Assembly (NCBI RefSeq): GCF_001905725.1
Contig: NZ_LIWB01000023.1
Location: forward strand, 1-64,000
Origin: Streptomyces sp. CB02400
GTDB lineage: Bacteria; Actinomycetota; Actinomycetes; Streptomycetales; Streptomycetaceae
Length of the DNA stretch: 64,000 nt
Direction: 5' to 3'
Shown here in pieces: positions 52,588-60,194 of the stretch. The notes beneath the pieces are model-generated. The model was not told the origin of the DNA. It did not search any database and was given only the letters and a program-made list of their open reading frames with translations. The first letter of the stretch is position 1. Each line of letters starts with the position of its first letter. The position numbers and the translations under genes are program-made.

Positions 52588-52617
52588 ATAAAAACTGAAT
52601 GCGTCCAATACTTTTAT
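52588..52617. promoter_or_regulatory. AT-rich inverted repeat between transporter and TetR genes
   Basis: ATAAAA (52588-52593) and TTTTAT (52612-52617) are inverted around an 18-base spacer in an AT-rich island of an otherwise very GC-rich region, between divergent promoters. Candidate TetR operator. Confidence 0.45.
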
Positions 52618-52661
52618 GGAGCGTCCCAGGTCACACTCGACGGATCGTTACGCTGGTGCGG

Positions 52662-53342
52662 ATGAAGACCAGATCGGAAGCGGCCGTGGCGCAGGAACCG
52701 ACCGACCGGCCGAAACGGCGGCGGCGGTCCACGGGAACGTATGCGGCGGCCGACGCCCGACGGACGGCGATCCTCGACGCGGCCACCGCCGGCTTCGCCC
52801 GAGGGGGCTACCTCAACTCGTCCCTCGCCAGGATCGCCGCCGACGCCGGGACGTCGGCGACCGTGGTCCTGCACCACTTCGGCAGCAAGGAGAAGCTGTT
52901 GATGGCGGTGCTCGAAGCCCGCGAGGAACGCAACTACCTCAAGGTGCACGGGTCCGTGCCGCACGACGACGTCCGCGAGCAGTTCCGTGCCGTCCTGGCG
53001 CTGGCCACGCACAACCTCACCGAACCGGGCCTCATCGAACTCTTCGCGAAGCTCTCCGTCGAGGCGACGGACCCCGCCCACCCGGCCCACGCCTTCTTCA
53101 CCACCCGCTACGAGGGGGCCGCCCGCGCCCTGGCCACGGGCCTGCGCGGGGCGCTCGCCGCCGGCCGGCTCAGGCCCGGGACCGATCCCGACCAGGTGGC
53201 CCGTGAGGTCCTCGCCGTCTCCGACGGCCTCCAGGTGCAGTGGGCCCTCTCCCAGGGCCGCCTCGACTTCGTCGCCGACTACCGCGCCTACCTCGACCGG
53301 CTCGCCCGGTCCCTGACGACGGACGGCCGCGGGCTGGACTGA
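52662..53342 (+). CDS. TetR/AcrR-family transcriptional regulator
   Basis: 226 residues. ARRTAILDAATAGFARGGYLNSSLARIAADAGTSATVVLHHFGSKEKLL is the DNA-binding domain. The C-terminal part (EPGLIELFAKLSVEATDPAHPAHAFF, VLAVSDGLQVQWALS) resembles the YfiR/TetR_C_6 type often paired with sugar-uptake genes. ATG 52662 is chosen; the ribosome binding site is weak. Divergent from the GPH transporter gene, which it probably represses together with GH3. Confidence 0.9.
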   Translation: MKTRSEAAVAQEPTDRPKRRRRSTGTYAAADARRTAILDAATAGFARGGYLNSSLARIAADAGTSATVVLHHFGSKEKLLMAVLEAREERNYLKVHGSVPHDDVREQFRAVLALATHNLTEPGLIELFAKLSVEATDPAHPAHAFFTTRYEGAARALATGLRGALAAGRLRPGTDPDQVAREVLAVSDGLQVQWALSQGRLDFVADYRAYLDRLARSLTTDGRGLD

Positions 53343-53344
53343 CC

Positions 53345-53760
53345 TCCGCCGACGGGCCGCCGCGAGCCGTCCGGCAGCAGGAAGGACAGGCGCTCGCCGG
53401 CGTGTCCCGGGGTGGCCGGCCCCCGCGGGAACGGTCCGCCCAGGTCGGTGCCGGCCCGCGGTGGGCGAAGGAACGACGCCCGGCCGCCGAGACCAGGAGC
53501 GGGGCCCCGGTGTCGCGGCTGAGCTGGACGGCGCCGGGGAGGAAGTCGGCGTGCGGATACGCGTCCGCGGCGAACGCGACGGGCAGGCCCCTCCGCTCGG
53601 CCGCCACGCGCAGGGCACTCGGGTCTCGGCCGGCCTCCACGGCCAGGGCGCGTCCGTCACCGAGGTCGAGCAGGTGGGCGCCGTCGCCGGGCCACTCGTC
53701 GTGGGCCCGGTGGAGGCAGCGAACGATGCCGGACTCGCCCGTCCTCCCGGTGGTCTTCAC
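53345..53760 (-). pseudogene. Truncated, frameshifted MBL-fold hydrolase
   Basis: Reads CLHRAHDEWPGDG, LLDLGDGRALAVEAGRDPSALR, DAYPHADFLPGAVQLS (remnant of the THxHADH metal motif, with the second His region altered) and APLLVSAAGRRSF. Then the frame changes near 53450 and continues as ATPGHAGERLSFLLPDGS before ending at the TetR gene. The C-terminal half of a 230-460 residue MBL/rhodanese-type protein is missing. The stretch 53343-53820 contains nothing else I recognise. Confidence 0.65.
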
Positions 53761-53820
53761 CTACACGGATACGACCGTTCGAACGGGCGGGCCGGCACGT
53801 GTCCGGAAGGAGACGGCCCG

Positions 53821-55269
53821 TCAGGCGCCGGCTGCCGACTCGACGGGCTCGGCACGGGAGTCGGGCTCGTCGGAGGCGGGGTTCCGGCGGGCGTGGAGGG
53901 TGATCCAGACGGTGATCGCCAGCAGTGCCGCCGCACTGCACGCGGCGACGGCGAAGGCACCGTGGACGCCGCGGACGGTCACCTCGTCGCCGTGGGTCGA
54001 CATACTCTGCATGACCGCGATGAGCCCGGCCGCGCCGGCGGCGCCGAAGAGCTGCTGGGTGGTGCTGAAGGTCGCGCCGGCGTCGGGCTGGTGCTCCCGG
54101 GAGACGGAGCCGAGGGCGAGGGCCATCAGCGGGGTGAACAGGCCCGCGAATCCGATGTGCAGGGCGATGAACGCGGCGGAGAAGGCGACCAGGCCCGCGG
54201 ATTCGGGGATCCGGGTGAAGGCGACGGTGGCGGCGAGCACGACGCAGGAAGCGGGCAGGATGACCCTCGGTGCGCCGTAGCGGTCGTGGAGTCGGCCGGT
54301 CACCGGCGACAGGATCGCGATCATGGCACCGCCGGGGAGCATGGCGAGTCCGGTGGCAGCTGTGCTGACGCCGAGGACGTTCTGCATGAGCAGGGGGACG
54401 ATGCTGACGGTGGCGAACAGGATGACGCTGGTGGCCGCGATCGCGGCGATGGCCGTGGTGAAGCCGGTGGAGCGGAAGGTGCGCAGGTCGAGGTAGGCGC
54501 GGCCGGTGCGGGCGGTTCGCAGTTGCCGCAGTACGAAGGCGGCCAGGACGAGGAGGCCGGCGGCCAGGCAGGGGATCGCGGCCGTCACGTCGGTCTCGAT
54601 GAGGCTGAGGCCGAGGACGATGCCGCCGAAGGCGGGCACTGACAGGGCGACGGACCACCAGTCGATCGGGACGGGCTCGTGTTCCGCTTGCGGGGGCAGG
54701 GAGCGCAGGCCGAGCAGGAGGATGAGCAGGGCGACGCCGAGCGCGATCCAGAACACGCCGTGCCAGCCGACCAGGCTGAGGCCGAAGCCGGAGGTGGCGG
54801 GACCGAGGGCCGGGGCGGCGCCGACGACGACGGTGGCGGTGCCCATGACGGTGCCCCGTCGCTCGGGCGGCACCATGGAGGCGACGGTGGCCATCAGTAC
54901 CGGCATCATGACCGCGGCGCCGCACGCCTGGACGACGCGGGCGGTGACCAGCAGGGCGAAGGTGTGCGACAGCGCGGCCATCAGGGCACCGACACTGAAC
55001 AGGACCATGGCGATGACGAACAGCCGCCGGGCGCCCATGCGGCGCAGCAGGAAACCGCTGGCGGGGATGGCGGTCGCCATGGTCAGCATGTAAGCGCTGG
55101 TGGCCCACTGGGCGGTGTTGGCGCTGACGTCCAGGTCGCGCATGATCGACGGGACGGCGACGTTGAGGATCGTCTCGTTGAGCACGACGAGGAACGCACC
55201 GCCGACCAGCGGCAGCAGCACCTTCCTCAGCTCCGCCGGCGTGGGAGCCGGCTGGGCGGGGTGGGACAC
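53821..55269 (-). CDS. DHA2-family (14-helix) MFS drug exporter
   Basis: 482 residues. GAFLVVLNETILNVAVPSIM near residue 25 and QWATSAYMLTMATAIPASGFL are EmrB/QacA motifs; GARRLFVIAMVLFSVGAL, PERRGTVMGTATVVVGAAPALGP (motif C) and VTGRLHDRYGAPR follow. It exports lipophilic compounds by proton antiport. GTG 55269 has GAGAGGA upstream. It is the third gene of a minus-strand set (FAD monooxygenase, hydrolase, exporter) that looks like a detoxification unit. Confidence 0.9.
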   Translation of the reverse strand: MSHPAQPAPTPAELRKVLLPLVGGAFLVVLNETILNVAVPSIMRDLDVSANTAQWATSAYMLTMATAIPASGFLLRRMGARRLFVIAMVLFSVGALMAALSHTFALLVTARVVQACGAAVMMPVLMATVASMVPPERRGTVMGTATVVVGAAPALGPATSGFGLSLVGWHGVFWIALGVALLILLLGLRSLPPQAEHEPVPIDWWSVALSVPAFGGIVLGLSLIETDVTAAIPCLAAGLLVLAAFVLRQLRTARTGRAYLDLRTFRSTGFTTAIAAIAATSVILFATVSIVPLLMQNVLGVSTAATGLAMLPGGAMIAILSPVTGRLHDRYGAPRVILPASCVVLAATVAFTRIPESAGLVAFSAAFIALHIGFAGLFTPLMALALGSVSREHQPDAGATFSTTQQLFGAAGAAGLIAVMQSMSTHGDEVTVRGVHGAFAVAACSAAALLAITVWITLHARRNPASDEPDSRAEPVESAAGA

Positions 55270-55385
55270 GTCCTGGGGGTCCTCTCGGCGGGTCGATCGC
55301 CCGGCGGCCGATGGACACACGGGCGGGACCGCACGCCCGGCCGGGTACGGACCGGGCGTGCGGCGGTGGGGATTCCGGTGCGGTC

Positions 55386-56279
55386 CTACTCGGCGAGAGT
55401 CTCGGCCATCCACTTCGCGCAGCGGGTGATGATCTCGCCGAAGTGGTTCGAGAGGATCTCGTAGTGCTGGCCGGGGTACTCGATGAGCTCCTTCGGCTCG
55501 GGGATGCGCTCGAACATCTCCCTCGCCTCCTCCACCGGAGCCACGGTGTCCTCGCTGGCGAGGATCATCAGCGTGGGCTGGGTGATGCGCTCGGCGTAGG
55601 CGCGGACCTCCATCTCGAAGAGGTGGTCCAGGGTCGAGACGGTGATGGCGTTCTTGAAGCTCGGCAGGTTGTGGATCATGTTCTCGACGAACTCCAGGCC
55701 CTCCTCGTCGCTGAACATGACCGGGTCGCCGGGCGCGGGCTCCCCGTGCAGCCGGATGGTCCTGGCCGGCTCGCCCTTCGCCCGGGCCCGACGGTCGACG
55801 GGGATCAGCGCCTCCAGCTCCGCGAGGGTGTCGGCGGGCTGGAGCCCCCGGGCGCTCCAGCCGCTGACCGGCGGGATGATCGCGGAGACGGCCTTGACGC
55901 GGGTGTCGGTGGCGGCGACGAACATCGAGTTGGCGCCGCCGATGCTCACGCCCCACAGACCGATGCGGTCGCCGTCGATGTCCTCGCGCAGGGTCAGGTG
56001 GGTGATCACGTGCCGCAGGTCGCGGCACTGCTGCCAGGGGTCGAACATCTGGCGGGGCTCGCCGCCGCTGTATCCGGTGCAGCGGTGGTCGTACGCCAGA
56101 CAGGCCAGGCCCTGCTCGGCGAAGCCCCGAGCCTGGAACTTCATCGACTCGGCCGGTCCGCCGAGGCCACCCTGGAGGATGACGACGGGCAGCGGGCCCT
56201 CGGCGTCGTCGGGGCGGGTCAGCCAGCCGCGCAGGGTGATGCCGTCAACGGTGAACTCGATGTCCTCGACCACGGGCAT
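55386..56279 (-). CDS. Alpha/beta hydrolase (dienelactone-hydrolase-like)
   Basis: 297 residues. VVILQGGLGGPAESMKF is the oxyanion strand, GLWGVSIGGANSM the nucleophile elbow (Ser), ILASEDTVAPVEEA the Asp, and EYPGQHYEIL the His. The domain arrangement resembles Xcc-type hydrolases and YcjY-like proteins. It would hydrolyse an ester or lactone product. ATG 56279 has GGAG seven bases upstream; an in-frame TTG further up is unlikely. Confidence 0.88.
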   Translation of the reverse strand: MPVVEDIEFTVDGITLRGWLTRPDDAEGPLPVVILQGGLGGPAESMKFQARGFAEQGLACLAYDHRCTGYSGGEPRQMFDPWQQCRDLRHVITHLTLREDIDGDRIGLWGVSIGGANSMFVAATDTRVKAVSAIIPPVSGWSARGLQPADTLAELEALIPVDRRARAKGEPARTIRLHGEPAPGDPVMFSDEEGLEFVENMIHNLPSFKNAITVSTLDHLFEMEVRAYAERITQPTLMILASEDTVAPVEEAREMFERIPEPKELIEYPGQHYEILSNHFGEIITRCAKWMAETLAE

Positions 56280-56321
56280 GGTGCTCTCCAAGAGTACGTG
56301 TGTGCGGGGGTTGCGGAAGGG

Positions 56322-57545
56322 TCAGCGGCCTGCGACGGGAACGTCGTCCGGCAGGAAGTCGGCCTGGTCGAAGGAGCGCGGGTCGGCCGAGGCGCGGAAG
56401 ACCGGCCAGACCTCGGCGCGCATGCCCTCCTCGTAGGCGGCGATCTCCCTCAGCAGGTCACCGCCGCCGTTGGCCGCGCGGTCCAGGGCTCCGGCCAGGG
56501 AGGCCGCGTCGCGCAGGGCGGTGTTGGCGCCGGAGCCGAAGGAGGGCGGCATCGCGTGGATGGCGTCGCCGAGGAAGGTGACGCGGCCGGTCTCCCAGGT
56601 GTCGACGGGCTCCAGGCGGCGTACCGACATGGGCGCGAGGGTGGAGGGGTCGGCGCGCTCGACCAGTTCGGCCACGGCGGGGTGCCAGTCGCGGACGGCC
56701 TCGCGCATCACGGGGTGCAGTTCCTCGGGGCCTGCGCTCCACAGGTCGGGGATGCCGGCGAGGTAGGGGCTGCCCTCCTGGAAGCCGCAGTGGACCATCA
56801 TGTACGGCTCGACGTGGTCGATGTCCGCGTCCGGGGCGAGTTCCGCGACGGCTTCGGCGACGGGCCGGCGGGGCTGCCAGGCACCGAAGGAGAAGTTCAC
56901 CCCGTCCGCGGAACTGGCCAGCACGAAGCCGTCGAACAGGGCCTCGGGCAGGGTGGCGACCAGGTCGTCGGTGAGCGGGACGCAGGCCGCGATGGAGCGC
57001 ATGCCGGTGTCGAACGTGGGGATCTGCGGCAGCCGTTGACGGCGTACCGGGGAGTGGAGTCCGTCCGCGGCGATCAGCACGTCACCGGTGGCGGAGGTGT
57101 CGTCGGCGAAGAGCAGGCGGACCTTGTCGCCGTCCTCCTCGTAGCCGGTGACCGTGTGGCCGAAGTGGACGATGTCCTCCAGGCCCGTGTGCATGATCTG
57201 GCGCAGCGTGCGCCGGTTGACCGCGGTGTGCGGGCGGTCGGGGTCGTTCGGCGGTCCGATGTGCGGGCGCGCGCCCAGCTCCTCGCACCGGCTGTCCAGC
57301 ATGACGAACACCTCGCGGCGCGGTTTGATCCGCGAGGTCTGCATGTACAGCTCGTACAGGTTCTCCGGGAGGCACTCCTCGAGGGCCCCGCCACCGGTGG
57401 CGTTCATGTGCAGCCGGTATCCGGTACGCACGATGCCGGGGGCCGCCTCATAGACGGCGCAGCTTATTCCGGCCTTCTTCAATCCTTGCGCCAGACAGAG
57501 GCCCCCTATTCCTCCGCCGGCAATGAGAACGTGAAACGACGACAT
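56322..57545 (-). CDS. FAD-dependent monooxygenase (aromatic hydroxylase type)
   Basis: 407 residues. VLIAGGGIGGLCLAQGLKKAG binds the FAD ADP moiety; DVLIAADGLHSPVRRQRLP is the DG motif for FAD/NAD(P)H; VTFLGDAIHAMPPSFGSGANTALRDAASLA is the GD motif with the phenolic-hydroxylase pattern. It hydroxylates a small aromatic or polyketide-like substrate using NAD(P)H and O2. Together with the hydrolase and exporter it may inactivate a toxic compound. ATG 57545 follows GAAGGGCAGG. First gene of the unit, divergent from LysR. Confidence 0.9.
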   Translation of the reverse strand: MSSFHVLIAGGGIGGLCLAQGLKKAGISCAVYEAAPGIVRTGYRLHMNATGGGALEECLPENLYELYMQTSRIKPRREVFVMLDSRCEELGARPHIGPPNDPDRPHTAVNRRTLRQIMHTGLEDIVHFGHTVTGYEEDGDKVRLLFADDTSATGDVLIAADGLHSPVRRQRLPQIPTFDTGMRSIAACVPLTDDLVATLPEALFDGFVLASSADGVNFSFGAWQPRRPVAEAVAELAPDADIDHVEPYMMVHCGFQEGSPYLAGIPDLWSAGPEELHPVMREAVRDWHPAVAELVERADPSTLAPMSVRRLEPVDTWETGRVTFLGDAIHAMPPSFGSGANTALRDAASLAGALDRAANGGGDLLREIAAYEEGMRAEVWPVFRASADPRSFDQADFLPDDVPVAGR

Positions 57546-57673
57546 CGGCGTCCCTGCCCTTCTGGAGCTTTCCACGCGTCGACACGGCAGGCGATACGCC
57601 CTACCGAAAACGCGGAGTCCGATGCGGCTACGACCCTGGACTCGCGGTGCTCTAGTCTTGCCGGGCCGAATTC

Positions 57674-57699
57674 CATCAGGGAAGCCAAATTCGCTGATG
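57674..57699. promoter_or_regulatory. Inverted repeat in lysR divergent region
   Basis: CATCAG / CTGATG separated by 14 bases, 42 bases before the LysR start, with TATAGA just downstream (57706-57711) as a possible -10 for lysR. Size and position suit a LysR binding site. Confidence 0.4.
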
Positions 57700-57740
57700 T
57701 CCGTTATAGATGAAGCTGATGCCCTACGAAGGGGTGGGAC

Positions 57741-58640
57741 GTGAGCCCGGACCTCAACCTGCTCGTCTCCATGGACGCCCTGCTGCAGGAACGCAGCGTG
57801 ACGCGCGCCGCCCGACGCCTCGGGCTCAGCCAGCCGAGTCTGAGCGCCGCCCTGGCCCGCCTGCGCCGGCACTTCGACGACGAACTCCTGACCCGCGTGG
57901 GCAACTCCTACGAGCTGACCGCCCTGGGCGAGCGTCTCGCCGAGCAGACCTCACTCGCGCTGAGCTGGACGGACCGGGTGTTCCAGACCCGTGCCGACTT
58001 CGATCCGGAGGAGTCGGAGCACGAGTTCACCCTGGTCGTGGCGGACTGCCACCTGCCGGTCTTCGGCCGGGTCCTGGCCGATCTGGTCCAGCGGCAGGCC
58101 CCGAACGTACGCCTGACGTTTCACCACAGCACGGCCCAGTTCGTGCACCGGGCCTCCGAATCCCTGCGTGCCGTGGACGCGATCGTGCTGCCGCAGGGTG
58201 TCCTGGTGAACATGCCCATGCTGCAGCTCTACCGGGACCGCTGGGTCTGCGTGGTCTCCTCCGACACCGCCGACCGGCCGCTGGACCGGGAGGAACTGTC
58301 CAGCCGTCCCTGGGTCTTCGCCTATCAGCACCCGTTCTCGGCGCTCTCCACGATGCCGCGCCTGGCCCAGGAGGGCGTGCGCATACGGTCCTCGGTCACC
58401 ACGGAGGACTTCCTGTCCGTGCCCCACCTGGTACGGGGCAGCGACCGCATCGGTCTGGTGCCGGAGCGCGTCGCCCGGCTGCACCCCGCCGGCCAGGGCG
58501 TGGCCATCGCCGACCTGCCCTTCGAGCTGGGTGACCTGCTGGAGTCCCTGTGGTGGCACCCCGCCCACGAGCGCGACCCCGCCCACTCCTGGCTGCGCGA
58601 GATGGCCTCGCAGGCGGGACGCATCGTGGAACGGTCCTGA
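57741..58640 (+). CDS. LysR-family transcriptional regulator
   Basis: 299 residues, the family's standard length. LNLLVSMDALLQERSVTRAARRLGLSQPSLSAALARLRRHFDDELL is the winged helix-turn-helix; the effector domain begins at HEFTLVVADCHLPVFGRV. It resembles NodD/LinR-type members that sense aromatic compounds. GTG 57741 follows GGGGTGGG. Divergent from the FAD monooxygenase gene, which it probably activates. Confidence 0.93.
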   Translation: MSPDLNLLVSMDALLQERSVTRAARRLGLSQPSLSAALARLRRHFDDELLTRVGNSYELTALGERLAEQTSLALSWTDRVFQTRADFDPEESEHEFTLVVADCHLPVFGRVLADLVQRQAPNVRLTFHHSTAQFVHRASESLRAVDAIVLPQGVLVNMPMLQLYRDRWVCVVSSDTADRPLDREELSSRPWVFAYQHPFSALSTMPRLAQEGVRIRSSVTTEDFLSVPHLVRGSDRIGLVPERVARLHPAGQGVAIADLPFELGDLLESLWWHPAHERDPAHSWLREMASQAGRIVERS

Positions 58641-58672
58641 GCCCCGCACCGTCCGCGACTCGACGCGCCCAT

Positions 58673-58722
58673 GGACGGCACTCGATGAAACACTTGCGTT
58701 TCATCGAGTGCCGTCCTAGTTT
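58673..58722 (+). promoter_or_regulatory. Perfect 19-bp-arm operator over the TetR promoter
   Basis: Arms 58673-58691 and 58698-58716 are exact inverted repeats with a six-base spacer ACTTGC; the inner part is GATGAAAC-N6-GTTTCATC. It overlaps -35 TTGCGT (58694-58699), and the -10 TAGTTT (58717-58722) begins right after the second arm. The same inner motif occurs twice before the exporter gene at 60077-60141. Confidence 0.75.
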
Positions 58723-58759
58723 GCGTACGGGACCGTTTCAATTCATTCAGGAGGTGTCT

Positions 58760-59359
58760 GTGGCTGCGGACGAGGCCGCCACCCCCGTCAAACGGCCGCG
58801 GGTCACCGCGGAGCGCGAGCGGGAGGTGCTGGCCGCCACCCTCCAGGCACTCAGCGACACCGGCTACGAAGCCCTGTCCATGGAGGACGTGGCCGCGCGC
58901 GCCCACTGCAGCAAGGCGACGCTCTACCGGCTCTGGCACAACAAGGCCGGTCTGGTCTCCGCGGCGATCCGCAGCAGCGGTCCGGTGCGCCCCGCAGAGG
59001 TGGACACCGGCAGCCTGCGGGGCGACCTGATCACGGTGGCCGAGCGCCTGGCCCAGCACGCGACGGAGGACAGCCGGCTCTACGCGGCCCTGAGCCACGC
59101 CATCCTCACCGACGACGAACTGGCCTCCGCCGTGCAGACGGCACTGTTCCGGCCGGACACCGAGCACGTCATGCGGTTCATCGACCGGGCGGTCGAGCGC
59201 GGGGAGCTGACCCACCGGCCCGCTGCGGCCGACTTCCTGCCGCAGACCATGAGGAGCCTGGCCATGAGCCGCCCCGCGCTCGACGGAACCCTGCTCGACT
59301 CGGACTACCTCGCCCGGTTCATCGACGACTGGGTGATGCCGGCCCTGCTGCACACCTGA
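58760..59359 (+). CDS. TetR-family repressor of the divergent-spaced DHA2 exporter
   Basis: 199 residues. EREREVLAATLQALSDTGYEALSMEDVAARAHCSKATLYRLWHNKAGL is the DNA-binding domain; the C-terminal TetR_C_11-like ligand domain has ATEDSRLYAALSHAILTDDEL. GTG 58760 has AGGAGGT upstream. Its own promoter is covered by a perfect palindrome whose core recurs at the exporter promoter 1.4 kb downstream, so autorepression plus repression of the exporter is the clear prediction. Confidence 0.92.
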   Translation: MAADEAATPVKRPRVTAEREREVLAATLQALSDTGYEALSMEDVAARAHCSKATLYRLWHNKAGLVSAAIRSSGPVRPAEVDTGSLRGDLITVAERLAQHATEDSRLYAALSHAILTDDELASAVQTALFRPDTEHVMRFIDRAVERGELTHRPAAADFLPQTMRSLAMSRPALDGTLLDSDYLARFIDDWVMPALLHT

Positions 59360-59377
59360 CCGGCGCCCAGCTCCTTT

Positions 59378-59695
59378 TCAGACGGCCACGGCCGCCGCCG
59401 ACCTCCCTCGCACGCCGCGCAGCACCAGGAGGGCGACGCACGCGGCGCCCACACCGAGGGTCGTCAGCGCGAACGCGGATTTCCAGTCCCACTTCACGCC
59501 CATACCAGTCCCGTGACGATCAGCGCCGTCCAGCAGCCGGGCGGCCAGGCCCACCTCACGGAAGCGGGCACCGGTCGCCGGGTGGGGTGGCACCATCCGC
59601 ATCAGCAGGGCCGTACCGGCGATCAGCCCGGCCGGCAGGGCCGCCGTCAGGGCGCTCATCACGATCACCGCGGCGCGAAGGCCAAGGAGAACCAC
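59378..59695 (-). CDS. Small putative membrane protein, start uncertain
   Basis: From a GTG at 59695 about 105 residues with two hydrophobic stretches: LRAAVIVMSALTAALPAGLIAG and ALTTLGVGAACVALLVL, joined by a loop with MVPPHPATGARFREVG. I do not recognise a family with confidence. A longer frame to 59851 adds a basic, low-complexity N-terminus that is probably untranslated. GAGGA directly abuts the GTG, so the true start could be an internal ATG at 59659. It may be a remnant of a larger membrane protein. Confidence 0.4.
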   Translation of the reverse strand: MVLLGLRAAVIVMSALTAALPAGLIAGTALLMRMVPPHPATGARFREVGLAARLLDGADRHGTGMGVKWDWKSAFALTTLGVGAACVALLVLRGVRGRSAAAVAV

Positions 59696-59851
59696 TCCTC
59701 GTGGGACGCGGACAGATCGGCCAGATTTTCCGCTTCCATCTTTCCGCCGGAAACCACACAGACGACCAACAGCAGACCGGACAGATTCCACGCGAACAGA
59801 GACAGCTCCTTTCGCGCTCTTCCGACTTCGGGCAGTGGGGAGTACGCCCAC

Positions 59852-60194
59852 GCGGGATCGACAGTCACAACGAACCCTTCGTCGTGGGAAAAGGCACCGG
59901 GCGGCAGTGTAAATCCGCCGACGGAATGGGCGTCAATACGTCGACGCGGGCCTTCTTCCGCCCACTGAATTTCGAAAAGGGAAGAAAAAGCGTTCCGGGA
60001 GAACCGCGCGAGCCGCCTTCGCCCGCCCCACCGGGCCGGTCCCGGCAGCCGCCCGGAGAGAGACCGGGCGACCGGGGATGGAACGTTTGCGTTTCATCCT
60101 TGGCCCCACCTATGCTGGATGAAACGCCTCCGTTTCATCCATGCGCCAGGCCGGACCGGGCCGACGCACACCTTCGACTCCTCAGGAGCACTCC
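59852..60194. promoter_or_regulatory. Exporter promoter region with two TetR operators
   Basis: 343 bases without a gene. Operator 2 at 60077-60099 (GATGGAAC-N6-GTTTCATC, one mismatch from symmetry) and operator 3 at 60116-60141 (TGGATGAAAC-N6-GTTTCATCCA, perfect) flank -35 TTGCGT (60087-60092) and -10 TATGCT (60111-60116, spacer 18). Both share the core of the palindrome at 58673-58716. Upstream of 60070 I see nothing defined. Confidence 0.72.

Noticed and set aside
53821..56028. Hydrolase-exporter fusion
   Set aside because: The upstream part is the hydrolase gene read in the wrong frame; the exporter starts at GTG 55269.
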